Shown piece after piece: positions 1 to 8,394 of a stretch of 32,359 nt of DNA. Every line of letters begins with the position of its first letter. Position 1 is the first letter of the stretch. The position numbers were made by a program, and so were the translations under genes. This DNA is from Coriobacteriaceae bacterium (lineage in GTDB: Bacteria > Actinomycetota > Coriobacteriia > Coriobacteriales > Coriobacteriaceae): NCBI GenBank assembly GCA_902363875.1, contig CABJBO010000020.1, positions 1 through 32,359 on the forward strand, written 5' to 3'. The notes under the pieces are model-generated. The model had not been told where the DNA came from and ran no database searches. It worked only from the letters and a program-made list of their open reading frames with translations.

Positions 1-2
1 TC

Positions 3-53
3 ACCAAGCACAACCTCAAGTACCGCCGCTACTACCACCAGTTCGACTACTAA
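3..53 (+). CDS. 3' end of an unidentified gene (partial)
   Basis: Frame 3 is open from the window edge and ends in TAA at 51-53. The last 16 residues, TKHNLKYRRYYHQFDY, are basic and aromatic. A strong intrinsic terminator begins about 50 nt downstream, which is what makes this frame the likely end of a real gene. Frame 1 stays open longer but runs through the terminator, so I reject it. I do not recognise the family from this tail. Confidence 0.45.
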   Translation, partial: TKHNLKYRRYYHQFDY

Positions 54-105
54 GAGCTGGTCGCAGGTCCGATATCTTGGCTGGTTGATATCTCGACCCT
101 ACACA

Positions 106-137
106 AGGGCGTCCGCATTTGCGCGGGCGCCCTTTTT
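106..137 (+). terminator. intrinsic terminator of the upstream gene
   Basis: An 11-bp GC-rich stem (106-116 with 123-133, one G-U pair) closes a 6-nt loop and is followed directly by five T. It separates the upstream gene from the his leader. Confidence 0.9.
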
Positions 138-399
138 GCGTTGCTGTCGGCGCAGGGTGTCTTCGGCGGAAAGTTCATCCCGGGCTTGCGGCTCGGAGTG
201 GGACGCGCTTTCCTGCTGGGCTGGGGGAATCGCCAGATTGAGCTGAGGGCCCGCCCCTATGTTTCTAAATGAATACGCTGTGAGCCGAGGGAGACGAATT
301 TCCCCGCAAGCACTCTAGTATGCTAAAGTACCCAGAAGACCGGCGGAGCTATGCCGGTCTTCTGTTCTATGCGAAGCACAGCATGAGGAGGCTCACCAG
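138..399 (+). promoter_or_regulatory. his operon leader with an 11-bp hairpin
   Basis: This 262-nt stretch has no convincing gene. It holds a perfect 11-bp inverted repeat, agaagaccggc at 334-344 and its complement at 353-363, with an 8-nt loop. The hairpin ends 36 nt before the hisZG start and lacks a clean T-tract. I looked for a T-box motif and a His-codon leader peptide and saw neither. A -10-like TATGCT lies at 319-324 without a convincing -35. The ribosome-binding site GAGGAGG sits about 10 nt before the ATG at 400. Confidence 0.5.
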
Positions 400-2115
400 A
401 TGACGGCCACACCGTGGGGATTCCGGGACATATTGCCCGAGGAGGCTCAGGCACGCGAGGAGATCGCATGTACGGTGAAGGGCTGCTTTAGGGAGCATCA
501 TTACCTGCCGGTTGAGACGCCGCTGCTCGAGGACAAGGGTTCGCTCGAGGAAGGTGGCCGCATTGCGGACACGCCGTTTAAGCTCTTTGACGATGATGGG
601 CGTTTGCTGGTGGTCCGTCCCGACAACACGTTGCCGATCGTGCGCTTGGTTTCGACCCGCATGCGCGCGGCCGACCTGCCCCTGCGCCTGCGCTACGAGG
701 CGCCGGTGGTTCGCGAGTGCCAGCGCAATGCCGGCGGCTCGCGTCAGTTTACGCAGCTGGGCTTTGAGCTCATCGGTGCGGGCGACGCCGCGGGCGATGT
801 CGAGATTGTCTCGCTGGTAGCCGAGGCCGTGCGCAAGCTGGCGTTGCCCGATGCGCGCATTATCGCAGGTAGCGTGCGTCCTTTTAAGGAGCTGCTCGCG
901 GCGTGCGAGGATCGCGAGCTGGCTGCCGAGGCCCTGCGCTGCGTGCACGCCAATGACTTTGTGGGCCTCGATGCCCGCGTGGCGGCAAGCGCCGAGCCCG
1001 AGGCCGTCAAGGCCGCCATTAGCGAGCTGCCGCGCTTGCACGGCGGTGCCGAGATACTCGACCGTGTGGATGCGCTGCTGGAAGCTGCCGGTATCGTCGC
1101 GCCGCTGACGCGCGAGCTGCGTGCCCTGGTCGAGGGCCTGGCTCCCGAGGACGCCCAGGTGCTGTCCTTCGACTTCTCCATCATGAACTCTTTTTATTAC
1201 TACACGGGCCTGGTCTTTAAGGCCTATGCCGGTGGCCTGCCCGATCCGGTGGGTTCGGGCGGTCGCTACGACTCCATCTTTACCGGCGCGTTCGGCGATG
1301 GCATCGAGGTACCGGCGGCGGGATTTGCCTTTTCGCTCGAGCGTCTGGAGGCCGCGCACACTTCGGCTGAGGACGCCGCTTCCGATGGCGACCACGCCGT
1401 GGGCCGTGGCGCCGAGGGTCCGCTGCGTATCGCCGTGCCCAAGGGCTCGCTCAAGGCCGATACCCTCGACGTGCTTGAGGCTGCGGGCCTGGACGTCTCC
1501 GAGCTGCGTGACCCCGGCCGTCACCTGATCGTTCGCGGCCGCGACACGCGTGCCGGCGAGGGCGCAGTCGGCGATATCGAGTTTGTCATCGTGCGTCCCA
1601 GCGATGCGCCTGCCTTTGTGGGCTGCGGTGGTGCCGATTGTGGCATCTGCGGCTGGGACTCGCTCATCGAGGCAGACCTCAACCTGCTGCAGCTGGTCGA
1701 CCTGGGCTATGGCCTGTGCACCTTTATCGAGGCGGAGCCCGCGTGGCGCGCCGGCCAGGCCGAGCGCAACTATGCTCGCCGCGGTTCGCTTCGCGTGGCA
1801 ACCAAGTACCCGCGCATCGCGAGTGCCTGGTATGCCGAGCGCGGCGTGAACGCCGACATTGTTTCGCTGCACGGCAACATCGAGCTGGGTCCCATTGTCG
1901 GTATGACCGATCGCATCGTGGATATCACCGCCACGGGCGCCACGCTGCGCGACAACGACCTGGTCATCACCGGCCGCATTATGGACTGCACGGCCCGCTT
2001 CTTCGTCAACCCGGGTGCCGCGCGCCTGGATCCGCGCGTTCGCAACCTGGCCGATCGCCTGGCGGCTGCCGTGAAGGACAAGCATTTTGAGCCCGTCGCG
2101 GGCTCGGCACAATAG
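400..2115 (+). CDS. hisG: ATP phosphoribosyltransferase, fused HisZ-HisG
   Basis: The 571-residue protein joins two normally separate chains. Residues 1 to about 325 are a HisZ regulatory subunit, a class II aminoacyl-tRNA-synthetase-like fold: it opens PWGFRDILPEEA, carries a motif-2-like REC...GGSRQFTQLGFELIG and a late GSGGRYDSI. After a short acidic-alanine linker (about 326-344), RIAVPKGSL starts a short-form HisG catalytic domain that runs to the end with no PII-like C-terminal domain. Short HisG is known to depend on HisZ, so fusion would fix a 1:1 ratio. It catalyses the first committed step, ATP plus PRPP to phosphoribosyl-ATP. Three cysteines cluster in VGCGGADCGIC, which is unusual. 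The ATG at 400 has a good GAGGAGG site. It is the first gene of the operon; hisD follows after 105 nt. Confidence 0.93.
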   Translation: MTATPWGFRDILPEEAQAREEIACTVKGCFREHHYLPVETPLLEDKGSLEEGGRIADTPFKLFDDDGRLLVVRPDNTLPIVRLVSTRMRAADLPLRLRYEAPVVRECQRNAGGSRQFTQLGFELIGAGDAAGDVEIVSLVAEAVRKLALPDARIIAGSVRPFKELLAACEDRELAAEALRCVHANDFVGLDARVAASAEPEAVKAAISELPRLHGGAEILDRVDALLEAAGIVAPLTRELRALVEGLAPEDAQVLSFDFSIMNSFYYYTGLVFKAYAGGLPDPVGSGGRYDSIFTGAFGDGIEVPAAGFAFSLERLEAAHTSAEDAASDGDHAVGRGAEGPLRIAVPKGSLKADTLDVLEAAGLDVSELRDPGRHLIVRGRDTRAGEGAVGDIEFVIVRPSDAPAFVGCGGADCGICGWDSLIEADLNLLQLVDLGYGLCTFIEAEPAWRAGQAERNYARRGSLRVATKYPRIASAWYAERGVNADIVSLHGNIELGPIVGMTDRIVDITATGATLRDNDLVITGRIMDCTARFFVNPGAARLDPRVRNLADRLAAAVKDKHFEPVAGSAQ

Positions 2116-2142
2116 CGCGAGCGCGCACGGGCGCCCTAACGT

Positions 2143-2190
2143 CCGGGCCGCGGGTCGATTGGCGACGCCGCCCGGCTTCTCGTTTTCCAA
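2143..2190 (+). other. GC-rich hairpin between hisG and hisD
   Basis: Arms ccgggc (2143-2148) and gcccgg (2170-2175) enclose a second stem gtcg/cgac (2154-2157, 2163-2166). A moderately T-rich stretch (cttctcgttttcc) follows. It could slow or partly terminate transcription within the operon; the tail is too weak to call it a terminator. Confidence 0.3.
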
Positions 2191-2220
2191 ACGCAACCTC
2201 GATCGATAGGGGATACCGAT

Positions 2221-3657
2221 ATGAAGACCATCAAGCTTGCTCCCGGTGAGCGCCTCGTTACCAATCAGCTCAACCGCAAGGGCGTGCTGCCGCAAAACAT
2301 CGTCGACGCCGCCCGCGATATCGTGGCCAACGTGCGTGCCAACGGCGATGCTGCGGTGCGCGATTACTGCCAGCGTTTTGACGGTGTCGAGCTGCAAAGC
2401 TTTCGTCTGCCGCAAGAGCAGATCGATGCTGCGCTCGAAGGCCTCGACCCGGCCTTTGTCGCCGCGCTCGAGAAGGCTGCGCGCCAGATCCGTGAGTTTC
2501 ACCAGCGCGAGGTCGAGCAGAGCTGGTTTACCACGCGCCCGGACGGCACGATGCTCGGCGTTAAGGTGACCCCGCTTGCCGCGGCCGGCATCTACGTGCC
2601 GGGCGGTCGCGCGCAGTATCCCTCCACCGTGCTCATGAACGCTATCCCTGCCAAGGTGGCCGGCGTCAAGCGCGTGGTCATGGTGACGCCGCCACAAAAG
2701 GACGGCCTGATCAGCCCCTACACGCTCGCCGCGGCCAAGCTTGGCGGCGTGGACGAGATCTATATGGTGGGCGGCGCCCAGGCCGTGGCCGCGCTGGCGT
2801 ACGGTACCGAGACCATTCCGCGCGTCGACAAGATCACCGGCCCGGGCAACGCCTTTGTCGCCGCGGCCAAGCAGATTGTCTCGGGCGACGTGGGCATCGA
2901 CATGGTCGCCGGCCCCTCCGAGGTCTGCGTGCTGGCCGATGCCACGGCCAAGCCCATGGTGGTCGCGGCCGACCTGATGGCCCAGGCCGAGCACGATCCG
3001 CTTGCCGCCTGCTATCTGGTGACCTGCGACGAGCAGTTTGCGCGTGAGGTTGAGGCAGGTATCGACATTCTGGTGGCGCAGTCGCCGCGTGCCGAGATTA
3101 CGCGCGCCTCGCTCGACAACGAGGGCACCATCGTGGTGGCCGCCGATATGGCTGCCGCCGTCGAGGCCGTGAACACCGTGGCGCCCGAGCACCTGGAGCT
3201 GCACTGCAAGGATGCAATGGGCCTGCTTGGCGGCATTCGCAACGCCGGCGCCATCTTTGTGGGCGCTTGGAGCTCCGAGCCGCTCGGCGATTACGTTGCC
3301 GGCCCCAACCACACGCTGCCGACCGGCGGCACGGCCGTGTTCTCCAACCCGCTTTCGGTGGAGGAGTTCGTTAAGCGCTCGAGTGTCATTTGCTATACAC
3401 CCGAGGGCCTGCTCTCCGATGCTCCTGCCACGCAGCGTCTAGCCGAGGCCGAGGGTCTGTGGGCACACGCGCTTTCCGCCGCACTGCGCCGCCGCGTGTT
3501 GGAGCAGGGCGAGGATGCCGTGAGCGCCGAGTCGATCGCCGCGGCCGACCTGACCAAGGTTGCCTGGCCGGGCGACGCCGTGGCGACGGTTGCCGAGGGC
3601 GTGGACCTGGCGGCTGCGGGCGCGGATGGCGCCGGCGCGACTGGCAAGGAGGCCTGA
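2221..3657 (+). CDS. hisD: histidinol dehydrogenase
   Basis: This 478-residue protein is HisD, the zinc- and NAD-dependent enzyme that oxidises L-histidinol to histidine in two steps. Family blocks are clear: [15 protein letters not shown], the [10 protein letters not shown] loop, [10 protein letters not shown] (containing the Gln and His of the zinc site), and [19 protein letters not shown] near the C-terminus. Length is slightly above the usual 430 or so because of an alanine- and glycine-rich C-terminal extension ([15 protein letters not shown]). The ATG at 2221 follows AGGGGAT. The end of the gene contains the AAGGAGG ribosome-binding site for hisC, whose ATG begins 1 nt after the hisD stop. 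Confidence 0.97.
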   Translation: MKTIKLAPGERLVTNQLNRKGVLPQNIVDAARDIVANVRANGDAAVRDYCQRFDGVELQSFRLPQEQIDAALEGLDPAFVAALEKAARQIREFHQREVEQSWFTTRPDGTMLGVKVTPLAAAGIYVPGGRAQYPSTVLMNAIPAKVAGVKRVVMVTPPQKDGLISPYTLAAAKLGGVDEIYMVGGAQAVAALAYGTETIPRVDKITGPGNAFVAAAKQIVSGDVGIDMVAGPSEVCVLADATAKPMVVAADLMAQAEHDPLAACYLVTCDEQFAREVEAGIDILVAQSPRAEITRASLDNEGTIVVAADMAAAVEAVNTVAPEHLELHCKDAMGLLGGIRNAGAIFVGAWSSEPLGDYVAGPNHTLPTGGTAVFSNPLSVEEFVKRSSVICYTPEGLLSDAPATQRLAEAEGLWAHALSAALRRRVLEQGEDAVSAESIAAADLTKVAWPGDAVATVAEGVDLAAAGADGAGATGKEA

Positions 3658-3658
3658 T

Positions 3659-4774
3659 ATGGCCGAGCTCACGCCCCGTATGAAGGAGCTCGTCCAGCCC
3701 CACTTGGCCGGCATTGAGCCCTACGATCCCAACTTTACGCCCACGCGCATCAACCTTTCGGCCAACGAGAACACCTATCCCATGCCGGCTGGCGTGCGCG
3801 AGGCGGTCGACGCCGCCCTGGCTGCCACGCCGCTCAACCGTTATCCCGATCCCATGTCCAACGATCTGCGCGACGAGCTGGCCGCTTGGCATGGTGTGGC
3901 GCGCGAGAATGTCTGCGTGGGCAACGGCGGCGACGAGCTGCTCTATAACTACCTGCTGGCGTTTGGCGGCGCGGGGCGGACCCTGCTTAACTGCCCGCCA
4001 TGCTTTAGCGAGTATGCGTTCTTTGCGTCGCTCTGCCAGACCGAGGTGAGCGACGTGTGGCGCGATCCGGTGACCTTTGAGCTCGACCAGGCTGCCGTGC
4101 TTGCGGCAGCGCCCGAGTGCAACCTGGCGATTGTGACCTCGCCCAACAATCCTACGGGCGACGTGGCGCCGCTCGACTTTATCGCGGCCCTGTGCGATGC
4201 CTGCCCCGGCATGGTGATGGTCGACGAGGCCTACGTGGAGTTTGCCGACGATTCGTTTGGCGCGGCCACCACGGCGCAAGGGCTTATCGCCGAGCATCCT
4301 AACCTGGTGATTTTGCATACGCTGTCCAAGGCGTTTGGCGCCGCCGGCACGCGTCTGGGCTACGTGATCGCGGCCCTCGAGGTCATCGACGTGTTCGCGG
4401 CGATTCGCCAGATCTATTCAGTCAACGTGCTGAGCCAGGCCGCGGCGCTTGCCTGCGTGCGTGCCCGCGATGCGTATGCGCCTGTGGTGGCGCAAGTTGC
4501 ATCCGAGCGCGAACGCGAGTTGTGCGCCCTGCGTGCAATGACTGCCGAGGGCATGCCCGTGGAGGCGTGGCCGAGCGCAGCGAACTTTGTGCTTGTGCGC
4601 ACGCCGCACGCCACGCGCGTGCGCGAGCGTCTGCGCGATGGGTATTCGATTTTGGTGCGTGACTTTAGCTACGCGCCGGGGCTTGCGGACTGTCTGCGCA
4701 TTACCGTGGGTACCCCGCAGGAAAACGACGAGGTGCTGGCAGCGTTTGCCGCGCTGGTGAAGGAGGAGATGTAG
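3659..4774 (+). CDS. hisC: histidinol-phosphate aminotransferase
   Basis: The 371-residue fold-type I PLP aminotransferase converts imidazole-acetol phosphate and glutamate to histidinol phosphate. The PLP lysine is in HTLSKAFGAAGTRLG, at about K224; TSPNNPTG and VDEAYVEF are the usual HisC motifs, and NLSANEN near the N-terminus is typical. The reading frame is open further upstream, but the ATG at 3659 is right: it has AAGGAGG at 3647-3653 and the family N-terminus begins there. It abuts hisB, whose ATG follows its stop codon directly. Confidence 0.96.
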   Translation: MAELTPRMKELVQPHLAGIEPYDPNFTPTRINLSANENTYPMPAGVREAVDAALAATPLNRYPDPMSNDLRDELAAWHGVARENVCVGNGGDELLYNYLLAFGGAGRTLLNCPPCFSEYAFFASLCQTEVSDVWRDPVTFELDQAAVLAAAPECNLAIVTSPNNPTGDVAPLDFIAALCDACPGMVMVDEAYVEFADDSFGAATTAQGLIAEHPNLVILHTLSKAFGAAGTRLGYVIAALEVIDVFAAIRQIYSVNVLSQAAALACVRARDAYAPVVAQVASERERELCALRAMTAEGMPVEAWPSAANFVLVRTPHATRVRERLRDGYSILVRDFSYAPGLADCLRITVGTPQENDEVLAAFAALVKEEM

Positions 4775-5362
4775 ATGGGCCGTTATGTCGAGGTGACCCG
4801 CAAGACGGGCGAGACCGACATTGTCGTTAGGCTCGATCTGGACGGATCCGGCGTGTGCGATATCTCGACCGGCGTGCCGTTTTTCGACCACATGCTCAAC
4901 GCTTTTGGCCGTCATGGTCTGTTCGATCTGACGGTACATGCGGTGGGCGACGTGGAGGTCGACGCGCACCACACCGTCGAGGACACGGGCATTGTGCTGG
5001 GCGAGGCGTTTTGCCAGGCACTGGGTGACAAGGCGGGCATTACGCGCTTTGCCGATGCGGCGATTGCCATGGACGAGACGCTCGTGATGGCCGCCGTTGA
5101 TATCTCGGGTCGCGGGCAGGCCTATTGCGATCTACCCGTGCCGACCGAGCGCGTGGGCACCTTTGATACCGAGCTGGCCGTCGAGTTCTTCTACGCCTTC
5201 GCGCGCGACGCCAAGCTCACGCTGCATGTGCGCGAACTGGCGGGCGGTAACTCGCATCACATTATCGAGGCCGCCTTTAAGGCCGTGGGCCGCACGATGC
5301 GCCACGCCTGCGAGCTCGATCCCCGCGTGCAGGGCATCCCCAGCACCAAGGGCTCGCTGTAA
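4775..5362 (+). CDS. hisB: imidazoleglycerol-phosphate dehydratase
   Basis: The 195-residue monofunctional IGPD dehydrates imidazole glycerol phosphate. The metal-binding motifs are all present: FFDHMLNAFGRHG, DAHHTVEDTGIVLGEAF and NSHHIIEAAFK. Length matches the single-domain enzyme, with no fused phosphatase domain; that activity is supplied by the PHP phosphatase at 8740-9651. GGAGGAG inside the end of hisC is its ribosome-binding site. The 80-nt gap after it carries a hairpin that could affect expression of the downstream genes. Confidence 0.97.
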   Translation: MGRYVEVTRKTGETDIVVRLDLDGSGVCDISTGVPFFDHMLNAFGRHGLFDLTVHAVGDVEVDAHHTVEDTGIVLGEAFCQALGDKAGITRFADAAIAMDETLVMAAVDISGRGQAYCDLPVPTERVGTFDTELAVEFFYAFARDAKLTLHVRELAGGNSHHIIEAAFKAVGRTMRHACELDPRVQGIPSTKGSL

Positions 5363-5419
5363 CCGCTACAAAGGTAAAACCACTACGAAGGTGCCTGTCC
5401 CCTTTGTGGTGGTTTTTGG
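5363..5419 (+). promoter_or_regulatory. intra-operon hairpin with two competing 5' arms
   Basis: aaaaccactacgaag (5376-5390) pairs with 5402-5416 over 15 bp, allowing G-U, and T residues continue to 5417, giving a terminator-like shape. The upstream segment ccgctacaaag (5363-5373) can pair equally well with the same 3' arm. Such an arrangement could switch between alternative structures. The sequence also resembles a dispersed Collinsella-type repeat, so it may simply be an inserted element. Confidence 0.5.
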
Positions 5420-5442
5420 ACAAGACGAGGAGGAGGGGTCGC

Positions 5443-6144
5443 GTGGGCGAACCGAAGATCGTGGTGGTCGACTACCACAAGGGCAACTTGTCGAGCGTCG
5501 TGCGCGGGCTTGCGCGCGCCGGTGCCGCCGCCTGTACATCGGATGATCCGGAGCAGATCCGCGATGCCGACGGCCTGGTCATCCCGGGCGTGGGCGCGTT
5601 CTATGACGCGATCGCCTTTATGCGCCAGAGCGGCGAGGCGGACGCGGTGCTCGGTGCCGTTGTCGCCGGAACTCCGCTGCTCGGCATCTGCCTGGGTCTT
5701 CAGCTCTTTTTTGAGCGCGGCAACGAGGGCGTGCCTGCGGACGAGGGCGTGGCCGCGGATGGCGGCACCCCCGAGCAGGCTGGCGGCCCCTGGGTCGATG
5801 GCCTGGGCATCATGCGCGGTTCGTGTACGCGCTTGGAATCGAGTCGTCTGAAGGTGCCGCACGTGGGCTGGGACCAGGTGCACATGACGCCCGCCGGTGC
5901 TGCCGACCCGCTGCTCGCCGGTTTTGCCGAGGGCGCCAACATGTACTTCACCCACAGCTACGCGGTGACCGACGACGCCGATGCCGCTGATGTTTTGGCG
6001 CGCACACACTACACGCGGAGCTTCCCGTGCATCGTGCGTCGCGGCAACGTGTGGGGCTGCCAGTTCCATCCCGAGAAATCCTCCGCGCTTGGTCAGCGCG
6101 TCCTTAAGAACTTCGTCAACATCGTCGAGGAGGCCGGCCGATGA
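5443..6144 (+). CDS. hisH: imidazole glycerol phosphate synthase, glutaminase subunit
   Basis: HisH is a class I glutamine amidotransferase that feeds ammonia to HisF. The nucleophile is C83 in GICLGLQLFF; the His-Glu pair is in GCQFHPEKS. The frame is open back to 5404, but the GTG at 5443 is preferred: it is preceded by GAGGAGGAGG and gives MGEPKIVVVDYHKGN, the standard start. The protein is 233 residues, longer than the usual 200 or so because of an acidic, alanine- and glycine-rich insertion after the nucleophile region (about residues 92-113). Its stop overlaps the hisA start in ATGA. Confidence 0.95.
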   Translation: MGEPKIVVVDYHKGNLSSVVRGLARAGAAACTSDDPEQIRDADGLVIPGVGAFYDAIAFMRQSGEADAVLGAVVAGTPLLGICLGLQLFFERGNEGVPADEGVAADGGTPEQAGGPWVDGLGIMRGSCTRLESSRLKVPHVGWDQVHMTPAGAADPLLAGFAEGANMYFTHSYAVTDDADAADVLARTHYTRSFPCIVRRGNVWGCQFHPEKSSALGQRVLKNFVNIVEEAGR

Positions 6145-6884
6145 TCCTGTTTCCTGCAATCGATTTGATCGGCGGCAAGGTCGTGCGCCTGGAGCGCGGC
6201 GACCGGAGCCGCTGCAAGGTATATTCCGACGACCCCGTGGCCGTTGCTCGCTCCTTTGCCGAGCAGGGTGCGAGCTGGGTGCACGTCGTCGACCTGTCCG
6301 CTGCCTTTGGCGAGGACGAGGACGCGTGCGCTGCCAACTCGGCGGCGATCGAGGCCATCTGCGGCGTCGACGGTCTGTCGGTGGACGTGGGCGGCGGCGT
6401 TCGCTCGCTCGCGCGCATCGACGAGCTGGCCGGCTACGGCGCGCGTCGCATCGCACTGGGCACCGTGCTGGTGACTGAGCCGGGTTTTGCCGAGGTGGCG
6501 GCCCAAGGCTTTGGCGAGCTGCTGGTGGCAGATATTGCCGCCCGTGACGGCCAGGTCAAGGTGAACGGTTGGCGCGACGGTGCGGGCGTGGCGCTCGACG
6601 ATGCCGTGGCGCAGCTCACGGAGCTGGGCTTTAAACATCTGGTGTATACCGATATCGCGCGCGACGGTATGCAGACGGGCATCGACGTGGCAGCATATCG
6701 CCACGTGGCCGAGGTCGCGGGCTTTCCCGTTGTGGCGTCGGGCGGCATCTCGACGCTCGACGATATCCGTGCGCTCGCCGCAGTGGGCGAGGGCGCTATT
6801 GAGGGCGCCATCACCGGTCGCGCGCTCTACGAGGGCAACTTTACGCTGGTACAGGCGTTGGCCGCCGCGCGAGGGGAGGAGTAG
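6141..6884 (+). CDS. hisA: ProFAR isomerase
   Basis: The 247-residue beta/alpha barrel isomerises ProFAR to PRFAR. It opens MILFPAIDLIGGKVVRL with the catalytic Asp in AIDLIGG; the second-half Asp is in YTDIARDGMQTG, followed by the phosphate-binding ASGGIST. The ATG overlaps the hisH stop by 4 nt, which implies translational coupling. hisF starts 3 nt after its stop. Confidence 0.96.
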   Translation: MILFPAIDLIGGKVVRLERGDRSRCKVYSDDPVAVARSFAEQGASWVHVVDLSAAFGEDEDACAANSAAIEAICGVDGLSVDVGGGVRSLARIDELAGYGARRIALGTVLVTEPGFAEVAAQGFGELLVADIAARDGQVKVNGWRDGAGVALDDAVAQLTELGFKHLVYTDIARDGMQTGIDVAAYRHVAEVAGFPVVASGGISTLDDIRALAAVGEGAIEGAITGRALYEGNFTLVQALAAARGEE

Positions 6885-6887
6885 CCC

Positions 6888-7670
6888 ATGCTTACCAAAC
6901 GCGTCATTCCCTGCCTGGACGTTAAGGACGGCCGCGTGGTCAAGGGCGTCAACTTTGTGAGCCTGCGCGATGCGGGCGATCCGGTGGAGCTTGCCCGTGC
7001 CTACGATCGCGAAGGTGCGGACGAGGTCGTGTTCCTGGACATCACTGCCACGAGCGACAACCGTGCGACGACCATCGAGATGGCGGCGCATGCGGCCGAG
7101 GAGCTCGCCATTCCCTACGCCGTGGGCGGTGGCTTTCGCGACCTTGCGGGCATGCGAACGATGGTGGCGGCCGGTGCCGACAAGGTATCGCTCAACTCTG
7201 CCGCTGTGCGCGACCCATCGCTGATCAGCCAAGCTGCCGCGGCGTTTGGCAGCCAGGCCGTGGTCGTGGCGATCGATGCCAAGCGCGTCGGCCTGCCTGG
7301 GCAGCCGGATGCCGACAAGTGGGAGGTCTTTACCGCGGGAGGCCGCAATGCCACGGGTATCGACGCGGTGGCGTGGGCCGAGGAGGCGGCTCGCCGCGGC
7401 GCCGGCGAGATCTTGCTGACCAGCATGGACCGCGACGGCACCAAGGCCGGCTTTGACCTGGCGCTCACCCGCGCCGTGGCGCGTGCGGTGCCGATTCCCG
7501 TCATCGCGAGCGGTGGCGTGGGCACGCTCGAGCATTTTGCCGAGGGCGTGATCGAGGGCGAAGCCGACGCCGTACTGGCGGCCAGCGTCTTTCACTTTGG
7601 AACTTTCAGCATTCGCGAAGTCAAAGAATATATGGCCTCTCAAGGCATCCCTGTCAGGTTGGACTTCTAG
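6888..7670 (+). CDS. hisF: imidazole glycerol phosphate synthase, cyclase subunit
   Basis: The 260-residue barrel cyclises PRFAR with ammonia from HisH to give imidazole glycerol phosphate and AICAR. Motifs are [15 protein letters not shown], the AVGGGFRDL phosphate loop, [15 protein letters not shown] and ASGGVGT. GAGGGGAGGAG at the end of hisA is its ribosome-binding site. A structured 143-nt gap separates it from hisI. Confidence 0.97.
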   Translation: MLTKRVIPCLDVKDGRVVKGVNFVSLRDAGDPVELARAYDREGADEVVFLDITATSDNRATTIEMAAHAAEELAIPYAVGGGFRDLAGMRTMVAAGADKVSLNSAAVRDPSLISQAAAAFGSQAVVVAIDAKRVGLPGQPDADKWEVFTAGGRNATGIDAVAWAEEAARRGAGEILLTSMDRDGTKAGFDLALTRAVARAVPIPVIASGGVGTLEHFAEGVIEGEADAVLAASVFHFGTFSIREVKEYMASQGIPVRLDF

Positions 7671-7689
7671 CGCTGCGGCTTGCTCAGGC

Positions 7690-7744
7690 GCCCGACCTTC
7701 CGGCTCCAACCCTCCTCGCGTACTTTAAGTACGCGTCGTCGGGC
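7690..7744. repeat. nested palindrome in the hisF-hisI gap
   Basis: An inner 8-bp stem (7717-7724 with 7728-7735, loop tta) contains the perfect gcgtact/agtacgc palindrome. An outer 7-bp stem pairs gcccgac (7690-7696) with gtcgggc (7738-7744). There is no T-tract. It may be a dispersed intergenic repeat or an RNA processing or stability site. Confidence 0.5.
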
Positions 7745-7813
7745 TTGTCGCTCGGAATCTCGGGCACCTGGACAACCCTCGCCGACCTGCGAAGTTTGAA
7801 TTTGGGGAGAGAA

Positions 7814-8152
7814 ATGGAAGAGATAACCGATCCTTCAAAACTTACGTACGACGCCCGCGGGCTGATTCCTTGCGTGGTTCAGCAGCATGACACCGGTGAG
7901 GTGCTTATGGTTGCTTGGATGAACGAGGAATCGGTGGGGCTGACGCTCAAGACCGGGACCACGTGGTTTTGGAGTCGCAGCCGTCAGGAGCTCTGGAACA
8001 AGGGCGCGACGAGTGGCAACATGCAAGAGGTCAAGGAGCTCTGGGCCGACTGCGATAGCGATACGCTGCTGGTCAAGGTAGACTCGCCGGGCCCGGCCTG
8101 CCATACCGGCAACCGTACCTGCTTCTTTAAGCGCGTGGAAGGGGGAGTGTGA
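7814..8152 (+). CDS. hisI: phosphoribosyl-AMP cyclohydrolase
   Basis: The 112-residue enzyme opens the adenine ring of PR-AMP. The zinc and magnesium motifs are present: [13 protein letters not shown] and [11 protein letters not shown]. It is the stand-alone cyclohydrolase, not the HisIE fusion; hisE is separate downstream. The frame is open back to 7745, but the ATG at 7814 has GGGGAGAG just upstream and gives the family N-terminus. The stop codon overlaps the next ATG. Confidence 0.95.
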   Translation: MEEITDPSKLTYDARGLIPCVVQQHDTGEVLMVAWMNEESVGLTLKTGTTWFWSRSRQELWNKGATSGNMQEVKELWADCDSDTLLVKVDSPGPACHTGNRTCFFKRVEGGV

Positions 8153-8379
8153 TGAAAGTCGTGACGCCGTTCGAGGTCGCCGACTGCAACACCGAGCTCC
8201 TCCGCGCGGGCGTGCCATGCCGCGTGCACCTGACTGATGCCTGCGGGGCGCAGTCGCTTTGGCTCGAGGCCGAGAAGGAAAGGCTCAATGAGGCCCATGC
8301 CGTCATCGTCGAGTTCTTTGAGAAAAAGGACGCAAAGCCTCGGTTCGATGAGACCGGTACCTACTTTACGCTGCAGTAA
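8152..8379 (+). CDS. small RDAC-like protein in the his operon
   Basis: This 75-residue protein starts [20 protein letters not shown] and has a central TDACGAQSLW segment. No signal peptide or membrane segment is visible; the second half is charged (WLEAEKERLNEAHAVIVEFFEKKD) and probably helical. The ATG shares its first base with the hisI stop (TGATG), so the two are translationally coupled, and hisE follows 15 nt later. I recall a family of small Coriobacteriia proteins named for an RDAC motif and this seems to match, but that is memory, not a search. Two cysteines (C13, C24) precede the motif cysteine. Function is unknown; the position suggests a role tied to histidine synthesis or its control. 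Confidence 0.75.
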   Translation: MKVVTPFEVADCNTELLRAGVPCRVHLTDACGAQSLWLEAEKERLNEAHAVIVEFFEKKDAKPRFDETGTYFTLQ

Positions 8380-8394
8380 CGAGAGGAAATAACC

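Noticed and set aside
138..399. T-box riboswitch controlling the his operon
   Set aside because: No T-box consensus, specifier loop or antiterminator was visible.
367..3312. A 981-codon open frame on - opposite hisG and hisD
   Set aside because: It is antisense to two clear genes, rich in Arg, Gly, His and Leu, with no domain or ribosome-binding site; long antisense frames are common in GC-rich DNA.
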